A stretch of DNA of 52,049 bases, taken from the NCBI GenBank assembly GCA_038745535.1, contig JBCDLI010000013.1, positions 1 to 52,049 of the forward strand, in the 5' to 3' direction. This document shows, piece by piece, positions 24,513 through 33,897 of the stretch; positions within the stretch are counted from its first letter, which is position 1; the number at the start of each line of letters is the position of its first letter. This stretch comes from JBCDLI01 sp038745535. Lineage in GTDB: Bacteria; Pseudomonadota; Alphaproteobacteria; Rhizobiales; Rhizobiaceae. Under the pieces are notes generated by a model that worked only from the letters and a program-made list of their open reading frames with translations, was not told where the DNA came from and searched no databases. The translations under genes were made by a program, and so were the position numbers.

Positions 24513-25436
24513 GTGATCAGAGAGCAGCGATTTCGCTGGATACTTCGCGCGTTCTTCTTAGCGCTCATCGCAGCCGCACTGTTCTATTTTGTTGACTGGC
24601 GCGCGGCACTCGACGCGCTTGTCGGTATAAACATCACGTTCGCGATCATGGCGTTCTTGATGTTGTCGGCGCAGATCGTCCTTTCCGCTTTGCGTTGGCA
24701 ATTGACCGCGAAACAACTCGACATCCATTTCGACCCACGCTTTGCAGTTCGGGAGTACTATCTGGCTCAAATCCTCAATCAGACACTCCCGGGCGGTATC
24801 CTCGGTGACGCTGGTAGAGCTTACAGATCGAGATCAGAACGCGGGGTCTTAGCTTCCGGTCAGGCAGTCCTGATAGAAAGGCTGGCCGGGCAGTTGGGTT
24901 TGCTCGCAGTTTTCGCGGTCGGCGTTGCCGCCGCTTTCACATCGGGCATTGCCCAAAAATGGCCAGACTGGTTTACCCGCGTCTCTTTGGCGATGCTCGG
25001 TCTGCTTCTCCTAGCGGCTTTAACAGCAACAATTACAAGCCGCTCGCTTAAAGACACTCCGTCTTCTTCGTTACTGAGAAAAACGTTGCTCGACCAAAGC
25101 GTATTCGCTCGACAGGTCGCTTACAGCTCAGCCACCGGCGTATTAAACGTTGCAGCATTTGCTGCGTGCGCAGCGGCTGTGGGAGCGACGATGGCGGTTG
25201 CTGACGCCGCTACAATTATCCCCATTATCCTGTTCGCGATGGTTTTGCCGTTGACCATATCCGGTTGGGGCTTTCGCGAAGGTGCCGCTGCAGCACTGTT
25301 TCCGGTTGTTGGTCTAACCCCCGCGGTGGGTGTAGCCTCCAGCGTCGTCTTTGGAGTTTTGGTGTTTCTTTCGACGACGCCCGCACTTTTGTTTGCCCTC
25401 AAACAACGAGAAAAACCCGATCCAAAGAGAGGGTAG
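24513..25436 (+). CDS. LPG-synthase-TM / UPF0104 family membrane protein
   Basis: 307 residues from GTG 24513 (TTG 24510 is equally possible), starting a few bases after the preceding stop. Eight or so transmembrane segments with the family pattern NQTLPGGILGDAGRAYRSR, VLIERLAGQLGLLAV and LTISGWGFREGAAAALF. The family (PF03706-like) is linked to lipid-carrier handling and glycolipid assembly in several bacteria, often described as flippase-like; function here is unproven. It is the last gene of the run FkbM, CDP-alcohol transferase, phosphotransferase-like enzyme and this one. Confidence 0.85.
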   Translation: MIREQRFRWILRAFFLALIAAALFYFVDWRAALDALVGINITFAIMAFLMLSAQIVLSALRWQLTAKQLDIHFDPRFAVREYYLAQILNQTLPGGILGDAGRAYRSRSERGVLASGQAVLIERLAGQLGLLAVFAVGVAAAFTSGIAQKWPDWFTRVSLAMLGLLLLAALTATITSRSLKDTPSSSLLRKTLLDQSVFARQVAYSSATGVLNVAAFAACAAAVGATMAVADAATIIPIILFAMVLPLTISGWGFREGAAAALFPVVGLTPAVGVASSVVFGVLVFLSTTPALLFALKQREKPDPKRG

Positions 25437-25755
25437 CCGTTAGATTTCACAACGCATCGCGATTCCATTTATTCGAATATGAAGATCGTTGGTGGCCGCA
25501 TGAAGTGTCGCTCGTTCTTATGCCTTGTGCGCAGATTGGCCTCCTTGCGACACGACAACTCACTGAAGTGCAATTTTTAGAATCCCATAAGTATCTCAAA
25601 ATAAACGAATAAATTTCAATTGAGAAAAACTTGAGAGCCGCTTTAGACGATTGGCTAATAAAATTTGCGGTTGCGGCGATTGAATTCGCACGGTTTAAAT
25701 TGGGAGCCGATCTGTTCTGAGGAGATGCAGACGGCTTAAATCTTTGGGAGGAATA
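25437..25755. other. Spacer and probable promoter region of the second HAAT transporter
   Basis: 319 bp with no convincing gene. The second half is AT-rich. TTGAGA occurs twice (about 25619-25640) and as its complement TCTCAA near 25596, a possible weak binding element. A strong ribosome binding site (GGGAGGAATA) directly precedes 25756. I searched for a GG-N10-GC sigma-54 promoter and found none. Confidence 0.55.
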
Positions 25756-27105
25756 ATGAGCAAGTACTCGATTTCACGTCGGGGCCTGATCAAGACCGGT
25801 GCGTACGCTGGTGCTGGTCTGGCCATGCCGACAATTCTTACAAAAAATGCGCATGCTTTCACGAACGAGCCAACAGGTTCCACCGTCACACTCGGCTTTA
25901 ACGTTCCCCAGTCGGGCCCGTATGCCGATGAGGGTGCCGATGAACTGCGTGCCTACGAGCTTGCCGTAGAACACCTCAACGGTGGCGGCGATGGCGGGAT
26001 GATGAACACGTTCTCGTCCAAAGCGCTGAAAGGAAACGGCATTCTCGGCAAAAAAGTCGAGTTCGTAACAGGTGACACGCAGACAAAATCTGACGCCGCA
26101 CGTGCCTCCGCACGTTCGATGATCGAAAAAGACGGTGCAGTAATGATCACCGGCGGCTCGTCCTCCGGCGTTGCGGTGGCTGTGCAGGCCCTTTGCCAGG
26201 AAGCTGGCATCATCTTCATGGCCGGTTTGACACACTCAAACGACACGACTGGTAAGGACCGAAAAGCAAACGGTTTCCGTCACTTCTTTAACTCATACAT
26301 GTCGGGCGCGGCTCTCGCTCCGGTATTGAAAAACGCCTATGGCGATGACCGTAAGGCCTATCACCTGACGGCTGACTACAACTGGGGTTACACGACCGAA
26401 GAAGCGGTACGCCAGTCAACCGAGTCCATGGGTTGGGAAACTGTTGAGGCTGTGAAGACACCGCTGACGCAGACTGACTTCTCGTCCTACATCACGCCTG
26501 TGCTTCAGTCTGATGCGGACGTGCTCGTGCTAAACCACTACGGCGGCAACATGGTCAACTCGCTGACAAACGCCGTTCAATTTGGCCTCCGTGACCGCAT
26601 GGTCAACGGCAAGCAGATGGAAATCATCGTGCCGCTCTATTCACGCCTTATGGCAAAGGGCGCTGGAGCAAACGTTAAGGGCATTTTCGGTTCCACGAAC
26701 TGGCACTGGTCACTGTCGGACGCTGGTTCAAAAGCCTTCGTGAAGTCGTTTGGTGAGAAGTACGGCTTCCCGCCATCACAGGCAGCGCACACTTGTTACA
26801 CACAGACGCTGCTTTACGCGGATGCTGTGGAGCGCGGCGGCTCGTTCAATCCATGTTCGGTTGATGAAGCGCTCGCCGATTACGAGTTCGATGGTCTCGG
26901 GAACGGCCCAACGCTTTATCGTGCCGACGATCACCAGTGCTTCAAAGACGTTCTGGTTGTGCGTGGGAAAGAGAACCCGACGTCTGACTTCGACCTTCTC
27001 GAAGTTGTTGAGGTTACGCCGGTTGCTCAGGTCACATATCCTGCGGATCACCCGCAGATGGGCGGCCCAGAAGCAACCCTTGGTACCTGTAACCCAGGCG
27101 CCTAG
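25756..27105 (+). CDS. Tat-exported ABC transporter substrate-binding protein (HAAT family)
   Basis: 449 residues. The N-terminus SRRGLIKTGAYAGAGLAMP carries a twin-arginine signal, cleaved near NAHA. The mature protein has the type-1 periplasmic fold of the branched-chain amino acid/amide family (LGFNVPQSGPYADEGADELR, ITGGSSSGVAVAVQALCQEA, FRHFFNSYMSG). Tat export is unusual for this family, where Sec signals dominate, and suggests folding before export. ATG at 25756 has GGGAGGA five bases upstream. It starts a five-gene transporter operon. The ligand cannot be predicted; amides, amino acids or urea analogues are options. Confidence 0.92.
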   Translation: MSKYSISRRGLIKTGAYAGAGLAMPTILTKNAHAFTNEPTGSTVTLGFNVPQSGPYADEGADELRAYELAVEHLNGGGDGGMMNTFSSKALKGNGILGKKVEFVTGDTQTKSDAARASARSMIEKDGAVMITGGSSSGVAVAVQALCQEAGIIFMAGLTHSNDTTGKDRKANGFRHFFNSYMSGAALAPVLKNAYGDDRKAYHLTADYNWGYTTEEAVRQSTESMGWETVEAVKTPLTQTDFSSYITPVLQSDADVLVLNHYGGNMVNSLTNAVQFGLRDRMVNGKQMEIIVPLYSRLMAKGAGANVKGIFGSTNWHWSLSDAGSKAFVKSFGEKYGFPPSQAAHTCYTQTLLYADAVERGGSFNPCSVDEALADYEFDGLGNGPTLYRADDHQCFKDVLVVRGKENPTSDFDLLEVVEVTPVAQVTYPADHPQMGGPEATLGTCNPGA

Positions 27106-27122
27106 GCGGTTTCGACTGCTAA

Positions 27123-27147
27123 TCCGGTCCGCGTTATGCGGACCGGA
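27123..27147. repeat. Intercistronic hairpin after the binding-protein gene
   Basis: Perfect ten-base arms TCCGGTCCGC / GCGGACCGGA with a GTTAT loop, 18 bp after the stop codon. No T-tract follows, so it more likely protects the binding-protein mRNA from 3' decay than terminates transcription. Confidence 0.75.
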
Positions 27148-27203
27148 CCACACTTATCTTGTAAGTTCTGACCCTCGTGGTCTGCGATCCATGCGGAGAC
27201 ACC

Positions 27204-28235
27204 ATGGAAGCTATTCTGCTGCAAATTTTAAATGGGCTGGACAAGGGCAGCGCCTACGCGCTCATTGCTCTTGGATTGACGCTGATTTTTGGCACGCTGG
27301 GCGTGGTGAACTTCGCTCACGGCGCATTGTTCATGATTGGCGCTTTCTGTGCGGTCTCGTTCAATCGCCTCATCAGCATTTCGTTTACCGTTGAAGATCC
27401 CACTCAAACCGACTTTCTCGGAAATCCGCTCAAAGTTCAGACGCCCTATCTTGAAAGCTGGTTTGGCCCTGAGATTGGTTCAGCGATTATCGGGTGGTCG
27501 GTTCCGCTGTCGATACTGTTTGCGATCCCCATAATGGTGCTCGTCGGGCTTGTGATGGAACGCGGGCTCATCAAGCACTTCTATAAGCGTCCGCACGCGG
27601 ACCAGATCCTGGTGACGTTCGGCCTCGCGATCGTACTTCAAGAGATTGTCAAATACTTTTACGGCGCAAACCCGATCCCCACGCCCGCGCCAGACGCATT
27701 TGCCGGTAGCTTCGACTTCGGCGCGCTTGTGGGCCTCGACGCTGGTTCAATCATCTATCCGTACTGGCGCCTCATCTATTTCATGTTTGCAGCCCTGATT
27801 ATCGGCGCCGTGTTCGCATTCCTGCAATTTACAACCTTCGGCATGGTCGTCCGTGCAGGCATGGCTGATCGCGAAACGGTAGGTTTGCTCGGCATCAACA
27901 TTGATAAGCGTTTCACGATCATGTTTGCGATTGCTGCCGTTGTGGCCGGTCTCGCAGGCGTCATGTACGCGCCCATCAATTCGCCAAACTACCACATGGG
28001 CATGGACTTCCTCGTGCTGTCGTTCGTTGTCGTTGTCGTCGGCGGGATGGGTTCACTACCGGGCGCTGTCGCTGCTGGTTTCCTGTTGGGCGTCTTGGAA
28101 AGCTTTGCCTCGATGGCACAGGTCGTTTCGCTTATTCCGGGCATCAATCAAATCATAATCTATCTCGTCGCGATTATCATTTTGCTGACGAGGCCACGCG
28201 GTCTGATGGGTCGCAAAGGCGTCATGGAGGACTAG
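27204..28235 (+). CDS. LivH-type ABC transporter permease
   Basis: 343 residues from ATG 27204 (GGAGACACC upstream; nine codons shorter than the longest frame). LivH features: LNGLDKGSAYALIALGLTLI, FGTLGVVNFAHGALFMIGAF, GLVMERGLIKHFYKRPHADQ and the EAA-like VRAGMADRETVGLLGINIDK. There is an extra hydrophilic loop of about 40 residues between the second and third segments (around residues 52-90) that is longer than in standard LivH. Inner-membrane channel partner of the next gene, which starts three bases after it. Confidence 0.93.
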   Translation: MEAILLQILNGLDKGSAYALIALGLTLIFGTLGVVNFAHGALFMIGAFCAVSFNRLISISFTVEDPTQTDFLGNPLKVQTPYLESWFGPEIGSAIIGWSVPLSILFAIPIMVLVGLVMERGLIKHFYKRPHADQILVTFGLAIVLQEIVKYFYGANPIPTPAPDAFAGSFDFGALVGLDAGSIIYPYWRLIYFMFAALIIGAVFAFLQFTTFGMVVRAGMADRETVGLLGINIDKRFTIMFAIAAVVAGLAGVMYAPINSPNYHMGMDFLVLSFVVVVVGGMGSLPGAVAAGFLLGVLESFASMAQVVSLIPGINQIIIYLVAIIILLTRPRGLMGRKGVMED

Positions 28236-28238
28236 GCC

Positions 28239-29456
28239 ATGTTGGGTCTTCGTAAACAGGATTTCGCGCTCTTTTCGCTGGTGATCGTGCTCACCTTGCT
28301 CGCGCCGTTTATCCTCAACCCGTTTCCTGAGAATTCGGCGCTCGCCCAGTTCAACGGCGGCTATCCCGATCTCATGCAGCGTTTCGTGATCTTTGGCATC
28401 TTTGCAATCGGGTTCAACATACTTTTTGGCCTGACGGGTTATCTCTCGTTTGGACACGCCGCATTTTTGGGTGTCGGTTCCTATGCTGCGATCTGGTCTA
28501 TGAAATTGATGACCATGAACGTCATCCCAGCGATCATTTTGGCCATCATCGTGGCAGGGGTGTTCTCACTTTTGGTGGGCTGGATATCGCTTCGACGGTC
28601 GGGGATATACTTCTCGATTTTGACACTTGCTTTCGCACAGATGTCTTATGCACTTGCTTATTCGGTCCTCACCCCAATTACGGGCGGTGAGACCGGATTG
28701 CAGCCACGTGTATCAGATGCACGCATCTTCGACGCGCCATTGGCAGAAGGCGCAACGCCTTCGGCAAACCTGTTCGGCCTAACAATGAAGAGCAGCTTTG
28801 AACTGCCAGTTGGCGGATGGGTCTTCACGTTCAATGTTGGGTATTACGTCGCCGCGGTCGTGATGTTGATCGCTTTCTACGTGGCCATCCGCATCTTCCG
28901 GTCGCCCTTTGGCATGATGCTCCGCGCGATCAAAACAAACCAGACGCGGATGAACTACACAGGGCTGAACCCGCGTCCTTATACGCTCGCCGCGTTCGTG
29001 ATTTCTGGCATGTATGCGGGTCTTGCAGGCGGTCTCATGGTTGCCATGGACACTCAGGTGGGACCCGAGCGCATGTTCTGGACTGCATCTGGTGAAGTCG
29101 TGCTGATGACAATTCTCGGCGGTGCAGGCACGTTGATAGGTCCCGTACTTGGCGCGGGCATGATCAAGTACATGGAGAACATCATCTCCAAAATTAACGA
29201 GGGCATTCTCTATGAATGGTTTGCGTTCATGCCGGAGGGCCTGCAGGACTTCTTCGTCACGATCATTTATCCGTTCATCGGTAAGGGTTGGCACCTGACA
29301 CTTGGCATCGTGTTTATGCTCGTCGTCATCTTCTTGCCAGGCGGACTGATCGAAGGGGGTCAGCGCATTCGGGTTTGGGCAAAGAGCGGCAAGAAGCCCG
29401 CCATCCCACCGAAGGACCCCGAGCACCAACCCAAGCCAAGCCCGCATGTGGCGTAG
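28239..29456 (+). CDS. LivM-type ABC transporter permease
   Basis: 405 residues with about ten transmembrane segments. Family landmarks include NILFGLTGYLSFGHAAFLGV, RRSGIYFSILTLAFAQMSY and RAIKTNQTRMNYTGLNPRPY. A soluble insertion (roughly residues 145-185, ARIFDAPLAEGATPSAN) lies between segments. The C-terminus is a Pro/Lys-rich tail of about 25 residues. It is followed 17 bp later by the first ATPase gene. Confidence 0.93.
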   Translation: MLGLRKQDFALFSLVIVLTLLAPFILNPFPENSALAQFNGGYPDLMQRFVIFGIFAIGFNILFGLTGYLSFGHAAFLGVGSYAAIWSMKLMTMNVIPAIILAIIVAGVFSLLVGWISLRRSGIYFSILTLAFAQMSYALAYSVLTPITGGETGLQPRVSDARIFDAPLAEGATPSANLFGLTMKSSFELPVGGWVFTFNVGYYVAAVVMLIAFYVAIRIFRSPFGMMLRAIKTNQTRMNYTGLNPRPYTLAAFVISGMYAGLAGGLMVAMDTQVGPERMFWTASGEVVLMTILGGAGTLIGPVLGAGMIKYMENIISKINEGILYEWFAFMPEGLQDFFVTIIYPFIGKGWHLTLGIVFMLVVIFLPGGLIEGGQRIRVWAKSGKKPAIPPKDPEHQPKPSPHVA

Positions 29457-29473
29457 TCAGAGAGTATTAAGCC

Positions 29474-30229
29474 ATGGGAATTCTTGAGGTCAAAGACGTC
29501 AACAAGCGCTTCGGCGGATTGCAGGCACTGGGCAACGTGAACCTGTCTGTTGCCGAAAATTCAGTCCACGCAATCATTGGGCCGAATGGCGCCGGTAAAT
29601 CGACATTGCTGAATTGTCTCGTCGGCAAGCTGGAACCGGACACGGGGACGGTTACGTTTCAGGGCCAACCGGTCCTTGGCCGTACGCCTTACCAGATCAA
29701 CCAGATGGGTATTAGCCGAGTGTTCCAGACGCCGGAGATCTTCACCGATCTTACGGTCATGGAGAACATGCTGATCCCCTGTTTCGCCAAGCGCGACGGC
29801 GCGTTTCGTATGCACGCCGTTGAGGCCGTTACAAATGAACGCGAAGTCATGGAGCGGGCCGAGCACATGCTTGACGAAGTCAACATGGCTGGCAAGCGCA
29901 ATATGATCGCGGGCTCCATGTCGCGTGGTGACAAGCGGCGTCTTGAGATGGCGATGTGCCTCGTGCAGGAGCCCAAACTTCTGCTGCTTGATGAGCCGAC
30001 CGCGGGTATGGCGCGCGCCGATACCAATAATACCATCGATCTTCTGAAAGAGATCCACGACAAGCACGACATCACAATCGCGATCATCGAGCATGATATG
30101 CATGTGGTGTTTTCGCTAGCTCAACGGATCACCGTGCTGGCGCAGGGCTCGCCCCTGGTCGAAGACACACCTGAAAACATCAAGGGCCATCCGAAGGTCA
30201 AGGAAGCCTATCTGGGAGAAGCAGCATGA
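29474..30229 (+). CDS. LivG-type ABC transporter ATPase
   Basis: 251 residues: Walker A GPNGAGKST, Walker B LLLLDEPTAGM, switch His in IIEHDMHVV. The signature reads MSRGDKRRLEMAMCL: the second and fourth positions of LSGGQ are kept, but Gly3 is Arg and Gln5 is Asp. LivG-type proteins are often loose here, so activity is probably retained. Its stop overlaps the next gene's start by four bases. Confidence 0.92.
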   Translation: MGILEVKDVNKRFGGLQALGNVNLSVAENSVHAIIGPNGAGKSTLLNCLVGKLEPDTGTVTFQGQPVLGRTPYQINQMGISRVFQTPEIFTDLTVMENMLIPCFAKRDGAFRMHAVEAVTNEREVMERAEHMLDEVNMAGKRNMIAGSMSRGDKRRLEMAMCLVQEPKLLLLDEPTAGMARADTNNTIDLLKEIHDKHDITIAIIEHDMHVVFSLAQRITVLAQGSPLVEDTPENIKGHPKVKEAYLGEAA

Positions 30230-31017
30230 GCGCAGTCGTCGGCGAAGCCAAACCGCGTGTTGAGCGCGAGCGCCCTGATTTTTCAAAACACGCAAACTTT
30301 GCCTCAACGGCCCCTGCGTTTTTGTCCGTACACGATATTCATGCCTACTACGGTGAAAGTTACATCGTGCAGGGCGTATCGTTTAACGTCCATGAAGGCG
30401 AAATCCTCGCGTTGCTCGGTCGAAATGGTGCTGGCAAAACGTCGACGCTTCGCACAATCGCACGGCTCGATGATCCCGCTCTGACATACGGCGAAATCTG
30501 GTTGGACCACAAACATCTGCATTCGATGTCGAGCCATGAAGCGGCGCGGGCAGGCATGGTTCTTGTTCCCGAAGATAGACGTATCATTCCCGGACTGACA
30601 GTTGAAGAGAATTTGGAGCTTGCGCAGATCGTTGAACCGGTCGGCTGGAGCATTGATCGTCTCTACGATTTGTTCCCGCGTTTGGGCGAGCGTCGTAGTC
30701 AGGAAGGTGTGACGCTCTCCGGCGGTGAACAGCAGATGTTGTCAATTGCTCGAGCGCTCGCTCGGGACATTAAGGTTCTACTGCTTGATGAGCCTTATGA
30801 GGGGTTGGCACCGGTCATCGTGGATGAGATCGAAAAGACGCTTGAGATCATCAAAACACAGGGCATCACGACGATCCTTGTTGAGCAGAACGCTGTACGC
30901 GCACTCGAACTCGCAGACCGCTCCGTCATCTTGGACACCGGTTCTGTCGTGTTCGACGGCTCAGCCAAAGAGGTGCTCGACAACAAAGAACTGCGCGAAG
31001 AGTATCTCGCGATTTAG
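30226..31017 (+). CDS. LivF-type ABC transporter ATPase
   Basis: 263 residues: Walker A GRNGAGKTS, signature TLSGGEQQMLSIARAL, Walker B VLLLDEPYEGLAP and VEQNAVRALEL as switch region. A non-conserved N-terminal extension of about 30 residues (EAKPRVERERPDFSKH) precedes the ABC fold, longer than usual for LivF. Last gene of the transporter operon; it ends 33 bp from the convergent response-regulator gene. Confidence 0.93.
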   Translation: MSAVVGEAKPRVERERPDFSKHANFASTAPAFLSVHDIHAYYGESYIVQGVSFNVHEGEILALLGRNGAGKTSTLRTIARLDDPALTYGEIWLDHKHLHSMSSHEAARAGMVLVPEDRRIIPGLTVEENLELAQIVEPVGWSIDRLYDLFPRLGERRSQEGVTLSGGEQQMLSIARALARDIKVLLLDEPYEGLAPVIVDEIEKTLEIIKTQGITTILVEQNAVRALELADRSVILDTGSVVFDGSAKEVLDNKELREEYLAI

Positions 31018-31050
31018 ATCGGCAGTTTGTATTTTCGGTGCGGGCGAAGC

Positions 31051-32382
31051 CTAACTCTCGCGTTTGATGTCAAACTTCTGCATGCGTTCCCAGAGCGTGC
31101 TGCGGGAAATGCCGAGGGCTTCTGCCGACGTTTGCATTTGCCAGTCGTTTAACATCAGCACCGCCTGAATGTGATCGCGCTCTGCCATTTCGCGAACTTG
31201 CTCGAGTGTCAGATCAAGCGTGTTGGTTTTCTCGCTGACGGTGGCCCTCCGAGCAGTTACAGCTTGGTCTGGAAAAAGATCATCGACGTCGATTTCCTCA
31301 CCCATCCCGAGCGCAACGGCACGTTCGACACGGTTTCTGAGTTCGCGAACATTACCTGGCCAATTGTGCGCAAGGGCGGCGTCCGAGGCAGCTTCGCTCA
31401 ATCGTTTTGCTGGCACGCGAATTTGTTCAGCGGTCAACTTCGCGAAGTGACGTATCAAAGGCACGATTTCTTCTCGCCGATCGCGCAAGGCAGGGACCCG
31501 CAGCGTTACCACATTGATGCGGAAAAGCAGGTCCTCGCGAAAATCGCCATCAATAACTGCTTGTTCCAAATTGCGGTTTGTTGCGCAGACAATTCGCCCT
31601 AGAAATTCCGTGTCGGACCTTGCGCCAAGACGCCTAAATTTGCGCTCTTGCAGCACGCGCAAAAACTTTAATTGTAGATCATGGGACATCTCACCAATTT
31701 CATCGAGCAAGAGTGTGCCGTTGCCAACGGTTTCGAAGATACCCAGGCGCTTCTCGGACGCTCCGGTAAAAGCGCCCTTTTCGTGACCGAACAGGAGGGA
31801 GTCTGCAAGTTCCGGATTGAGCTGAGCGCAGTTGATCGCCTCAAACGCTTTCTCGGCACGCGGTCCGCTATTGTGAAGATAGCGAGATGCGACTTCCTTC
31901 CCGGTTCCAGTCTCGCCTGTCAAAAGCACTGGCAGATCGAGTGGCGCAAGACGATCCAGCATCTCGCGCAATTTTTTCATCGCTGGCGAAAGACCGAACG
32001 TGTCGTCTGCGACGGTTGGCTCTGGCGTTGAGAGGTCTGAGATGCGCTGCACCAACGCGTCGGTGTCAAACGGTTTGGCAATGTAGTCACGCGCACCCTG
32101 ACGCACGAGCCGCACGGCTTGATCGAGGTCGCCAAACGCAGTCATGAAAATCACAGGAACTGCGCCGAGACGCGATGACAAATCGCTCATCAGGTCTTCG
32201 CCCGAACCATCCGGCAGACGAATATCGGACAGTACGAAGTCCGGCATTGTCTTTTTGAGAAACGCCTTCGCTTGCTTGAGATTCCCCGCAAGCGTCGCCT
32301 GAAAGCCCTCCAGCACTAAACGCTGAAGCAATGATGGGCCGAGGACCGGATCATCCTCAACAATCAGAACTGAACTAGACAC
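31051..32382 (-). CDS. Sigma-54-dependent response regulator (NtrC/DctD family)
   Basis: 443 residues. Receiver domain (about 1-120) with acidic pocket EDD and phospho-acceptor in SDIRLPDGSG, then MTAFGD and the KPF lysine. AAA+ domain (about 135-370) with Walker A GETGTGKE and the sigma-54 contact loop GAFTGA, Walker B GTLLLDEIGEM and the R-finger region. C-terminal Fis-type helix-turn-helix (QTSAEALGISRSTLWERMQK). It resembles DctD in overall layout. It overlaps the kinase gene by eight bases and faces the HAAT transporter operon tail to tail, which makes transporter control plausible but not shown. Confidence 0.93.
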   Translation of the reverse strand: MSSSVLIVEDDPVLGPSLLQRLVLEGFQATLAGNLKQAKAFLKKTMPDFVLSDIRLPDGSGEDLMSDLSSRLGAVPVIFMTAFGDLDQAVRLVRQGARDYIAKPFDTDALVQRISDLSTPEPTVADDTFGLSPAMKKLREMLDRLAPLDLPVLLTGETGTGKEVASRYLHNSGPRAEKAFEAINCAQLNPELADSLLFGHEKGAFTGASEKRLGIFETVGNGTLLLDEIGEMSHDLQLKFLRVLQERKFRRLGARSDTEFLGRIVCATNRNLEQAVIDGDFREDLLFRINVVTLRVPALRDRREEIVPLIRHFAKLTAEQIRVPAKRLSEAASDAALAHNWPGNVRELRNRVERAVALGMGEEIDVDDLFPDQAVTARRATVSEKTNTLDLTLEQVREMAERDHIQAVLMLNDWQMQTSAEALGISRSTLWERMQKFDIKRES

Positions 32383-33811
32383 TTCCCGATAACGCCTCGT
32401 TTGGCGGGATGGTGATCTTTACAGTCGTGCCAATCCCTTGCTTGGTATTAATAGATAGGCGGGCATCGATGTCGTCCAACAGCTTGTGAATGAGCCAAAG
32501 ACCAAGGCGACCCTGCGTTGGAATGATGGTGCTATCGCTCTGCGTGACAACTGCCATCGCCTCAACGGGCATGCCGGGCCCATTATCGCTGACCTCCAAG
32601 ACGAGACAACCGTCTTTAAGAGCAGCTGAAAAACCGATCTGACCTTGCTCCGCAACTGCCTCTCCAGCGTTCAACAGAAGGTTGAGTATAATCTGTCGAA
32701 CAGGATCGGCGTTGACCGGAAAGGCCGCGTCAACCTCCGAAGCAAATGTGAGAGAGATACTTTTGCGTTGCAGCTTTGGCCTGATCAGTAGTTCGAGGTC
32801 TAAGATATCCTGCGGTGTCAGAGTACGCTCGCCGGACGCCGGTCTATACGTCGACAGCATACCGGCCGCAACACGATCAAGGCTTGCTAGTCCGCGTTCT
32901 AGAAGATCGGCAATGTCCTTTCGCACCTCTTCTTTTTCGCCATAGCGCCGAAGGGTTGAGATCGCTGCGTTCATACCAGCCAACGGATTTCTGACTTCGT
33001 GCGCTAGACTTGCTGAAAGACGCGCAAGTACGGCATTGCGAGCACGATCGCGTTCATCATCGGCGAGCGCATCCAGACGTTGCTGCTGCTCGATACGTTG
33101 ACGCAAGACCTCGCGCAAACGCCCGATCTCGGTCCGTGGCCCAGCCACAATATCATCCAATGACGCATCTGTGGCCCCTGAAGACAGAGCAAAGGTCAGC
33201 CTGTTCAGCGGCTTCAACGCGCGGCGAACCAAAACAAAAATCAGGGCGGATGCGATGAGTGCGAGGCCAAAGTCTATCAGCAGCGTCGTCTGCCTTGTCT
33301 GTCGCTGGGACAAGTAGACTTCGTTGAGATCAAATGCAGCTGACAATAAGAACTGATCAGCGGGACCCTCCTCGTATCGCTTTGCGATAAGTATTTCGTC
33401 TGTCCCATCAACATTTTCGCGGGCAGCATCACCAATTCCGAGGTCCTCAAGGTCGCTAATAAATCTCGCGAGCGCAGCCCGCGTTGTAACGGCTGTGTCT
33501 GCGGTAAAGATGTCAATCGTTTCATCGTTTACGCAGCACAAAATAAGACCACGATTTCGGAGAGCCGGTTTGAAAGCGGCAGCTGAACTCAAGATTTCCA
33601 GAAGCTCCGGGCGTGATCTATCAGCGATACCTACCGTGCCAACGACGCCCGCGACAGCGTCCAGAAAAGCGGTCCCAATTTCCTGCCGGATAGCATCTTC
33701 CCGTTTTTCCAGAGCACCGACGCCTACAATGGTAATCGTCAATGATGCAACGAGCACGAATGCTGCTGTTGCTAGCGGCAGCAAACGCGAAAGGGGCCAG
33801 TTGTTGATCAC
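32375..33811 (-). CDS. Membrane sensor histidine kinase
   Basis: 478 residues from GTG 33811 with GGGGGG upstream. Two transmembrane segments (about 10-32 and 175-197) bracket a periplasmic sensor domain of about 140 residues with two adjacent Cys (ILCCVND). Then HAMP, the H-box SLAHEVRNPLAG, N-box LNLLLNAGEAV, and ATP-lid motifs DNGPGM and GRLGLWLIHKL. The signal is unknown; the sensor does not match a family I recognise. It is co-transcribed with the sigma-54 response regulator. It lies 86 bp downstream of the mrp operon on the same strand. Confidence 0.92.
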   Translation of the reverse strand: MINNWPLSRLLPLATAAFVLVASLTITIVGVGALEKREDAIRQEIGTAFLDAVAGVVGTVGIADRSRPELLEILSSAAAFKPALRNRGLILCCVNDETIDIFTADTAVTTRAALARFISDLEDLGIGDAARENVDGTDEILIAKRYEEGPADQFLLSAAFDLNEVYLSQRQTRQTTLLIDFGLALIASALIFVLVRRALKPLNRLTFALSSGATDASLDDIVAGPRTEIGRLREVLRQRIEQQQRLDALADDERDRARNAVLARLSASLAHEVRNPLAGMNAAISTLRRYGEKEEVRKDIADLLERGLASLDRVAAGMLSTYRPASGERTLTPQDILDLELLIRPKLQRKSISLTFASEVDAAFPVNADPVRQIILNLLLNAGEAVAEQGQIGFSAALKDGCLVLEVSDNGPGMPVEAMAVVTQSDSTIIPTQGRLGLWLIHKLLDDIDARLSINTKQGIGTTVKITIPPNEALSGSV

Positions 33812-33897
33812 AACCAGCCCCCCAATATCTCATCAATTTTGAAAGTTCGCCGATGCATTGCTTGTGATATATAGTCTCAAAATGGTGCGTCTAGATT

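Noticed and set aside
25600..25755. Sigma-54 promoter before the Tat-exported binding-protein gene
   Set aside because: Candidates such as TTGGCTAATAAAATTTGC have wrong spacing between GG and GC.
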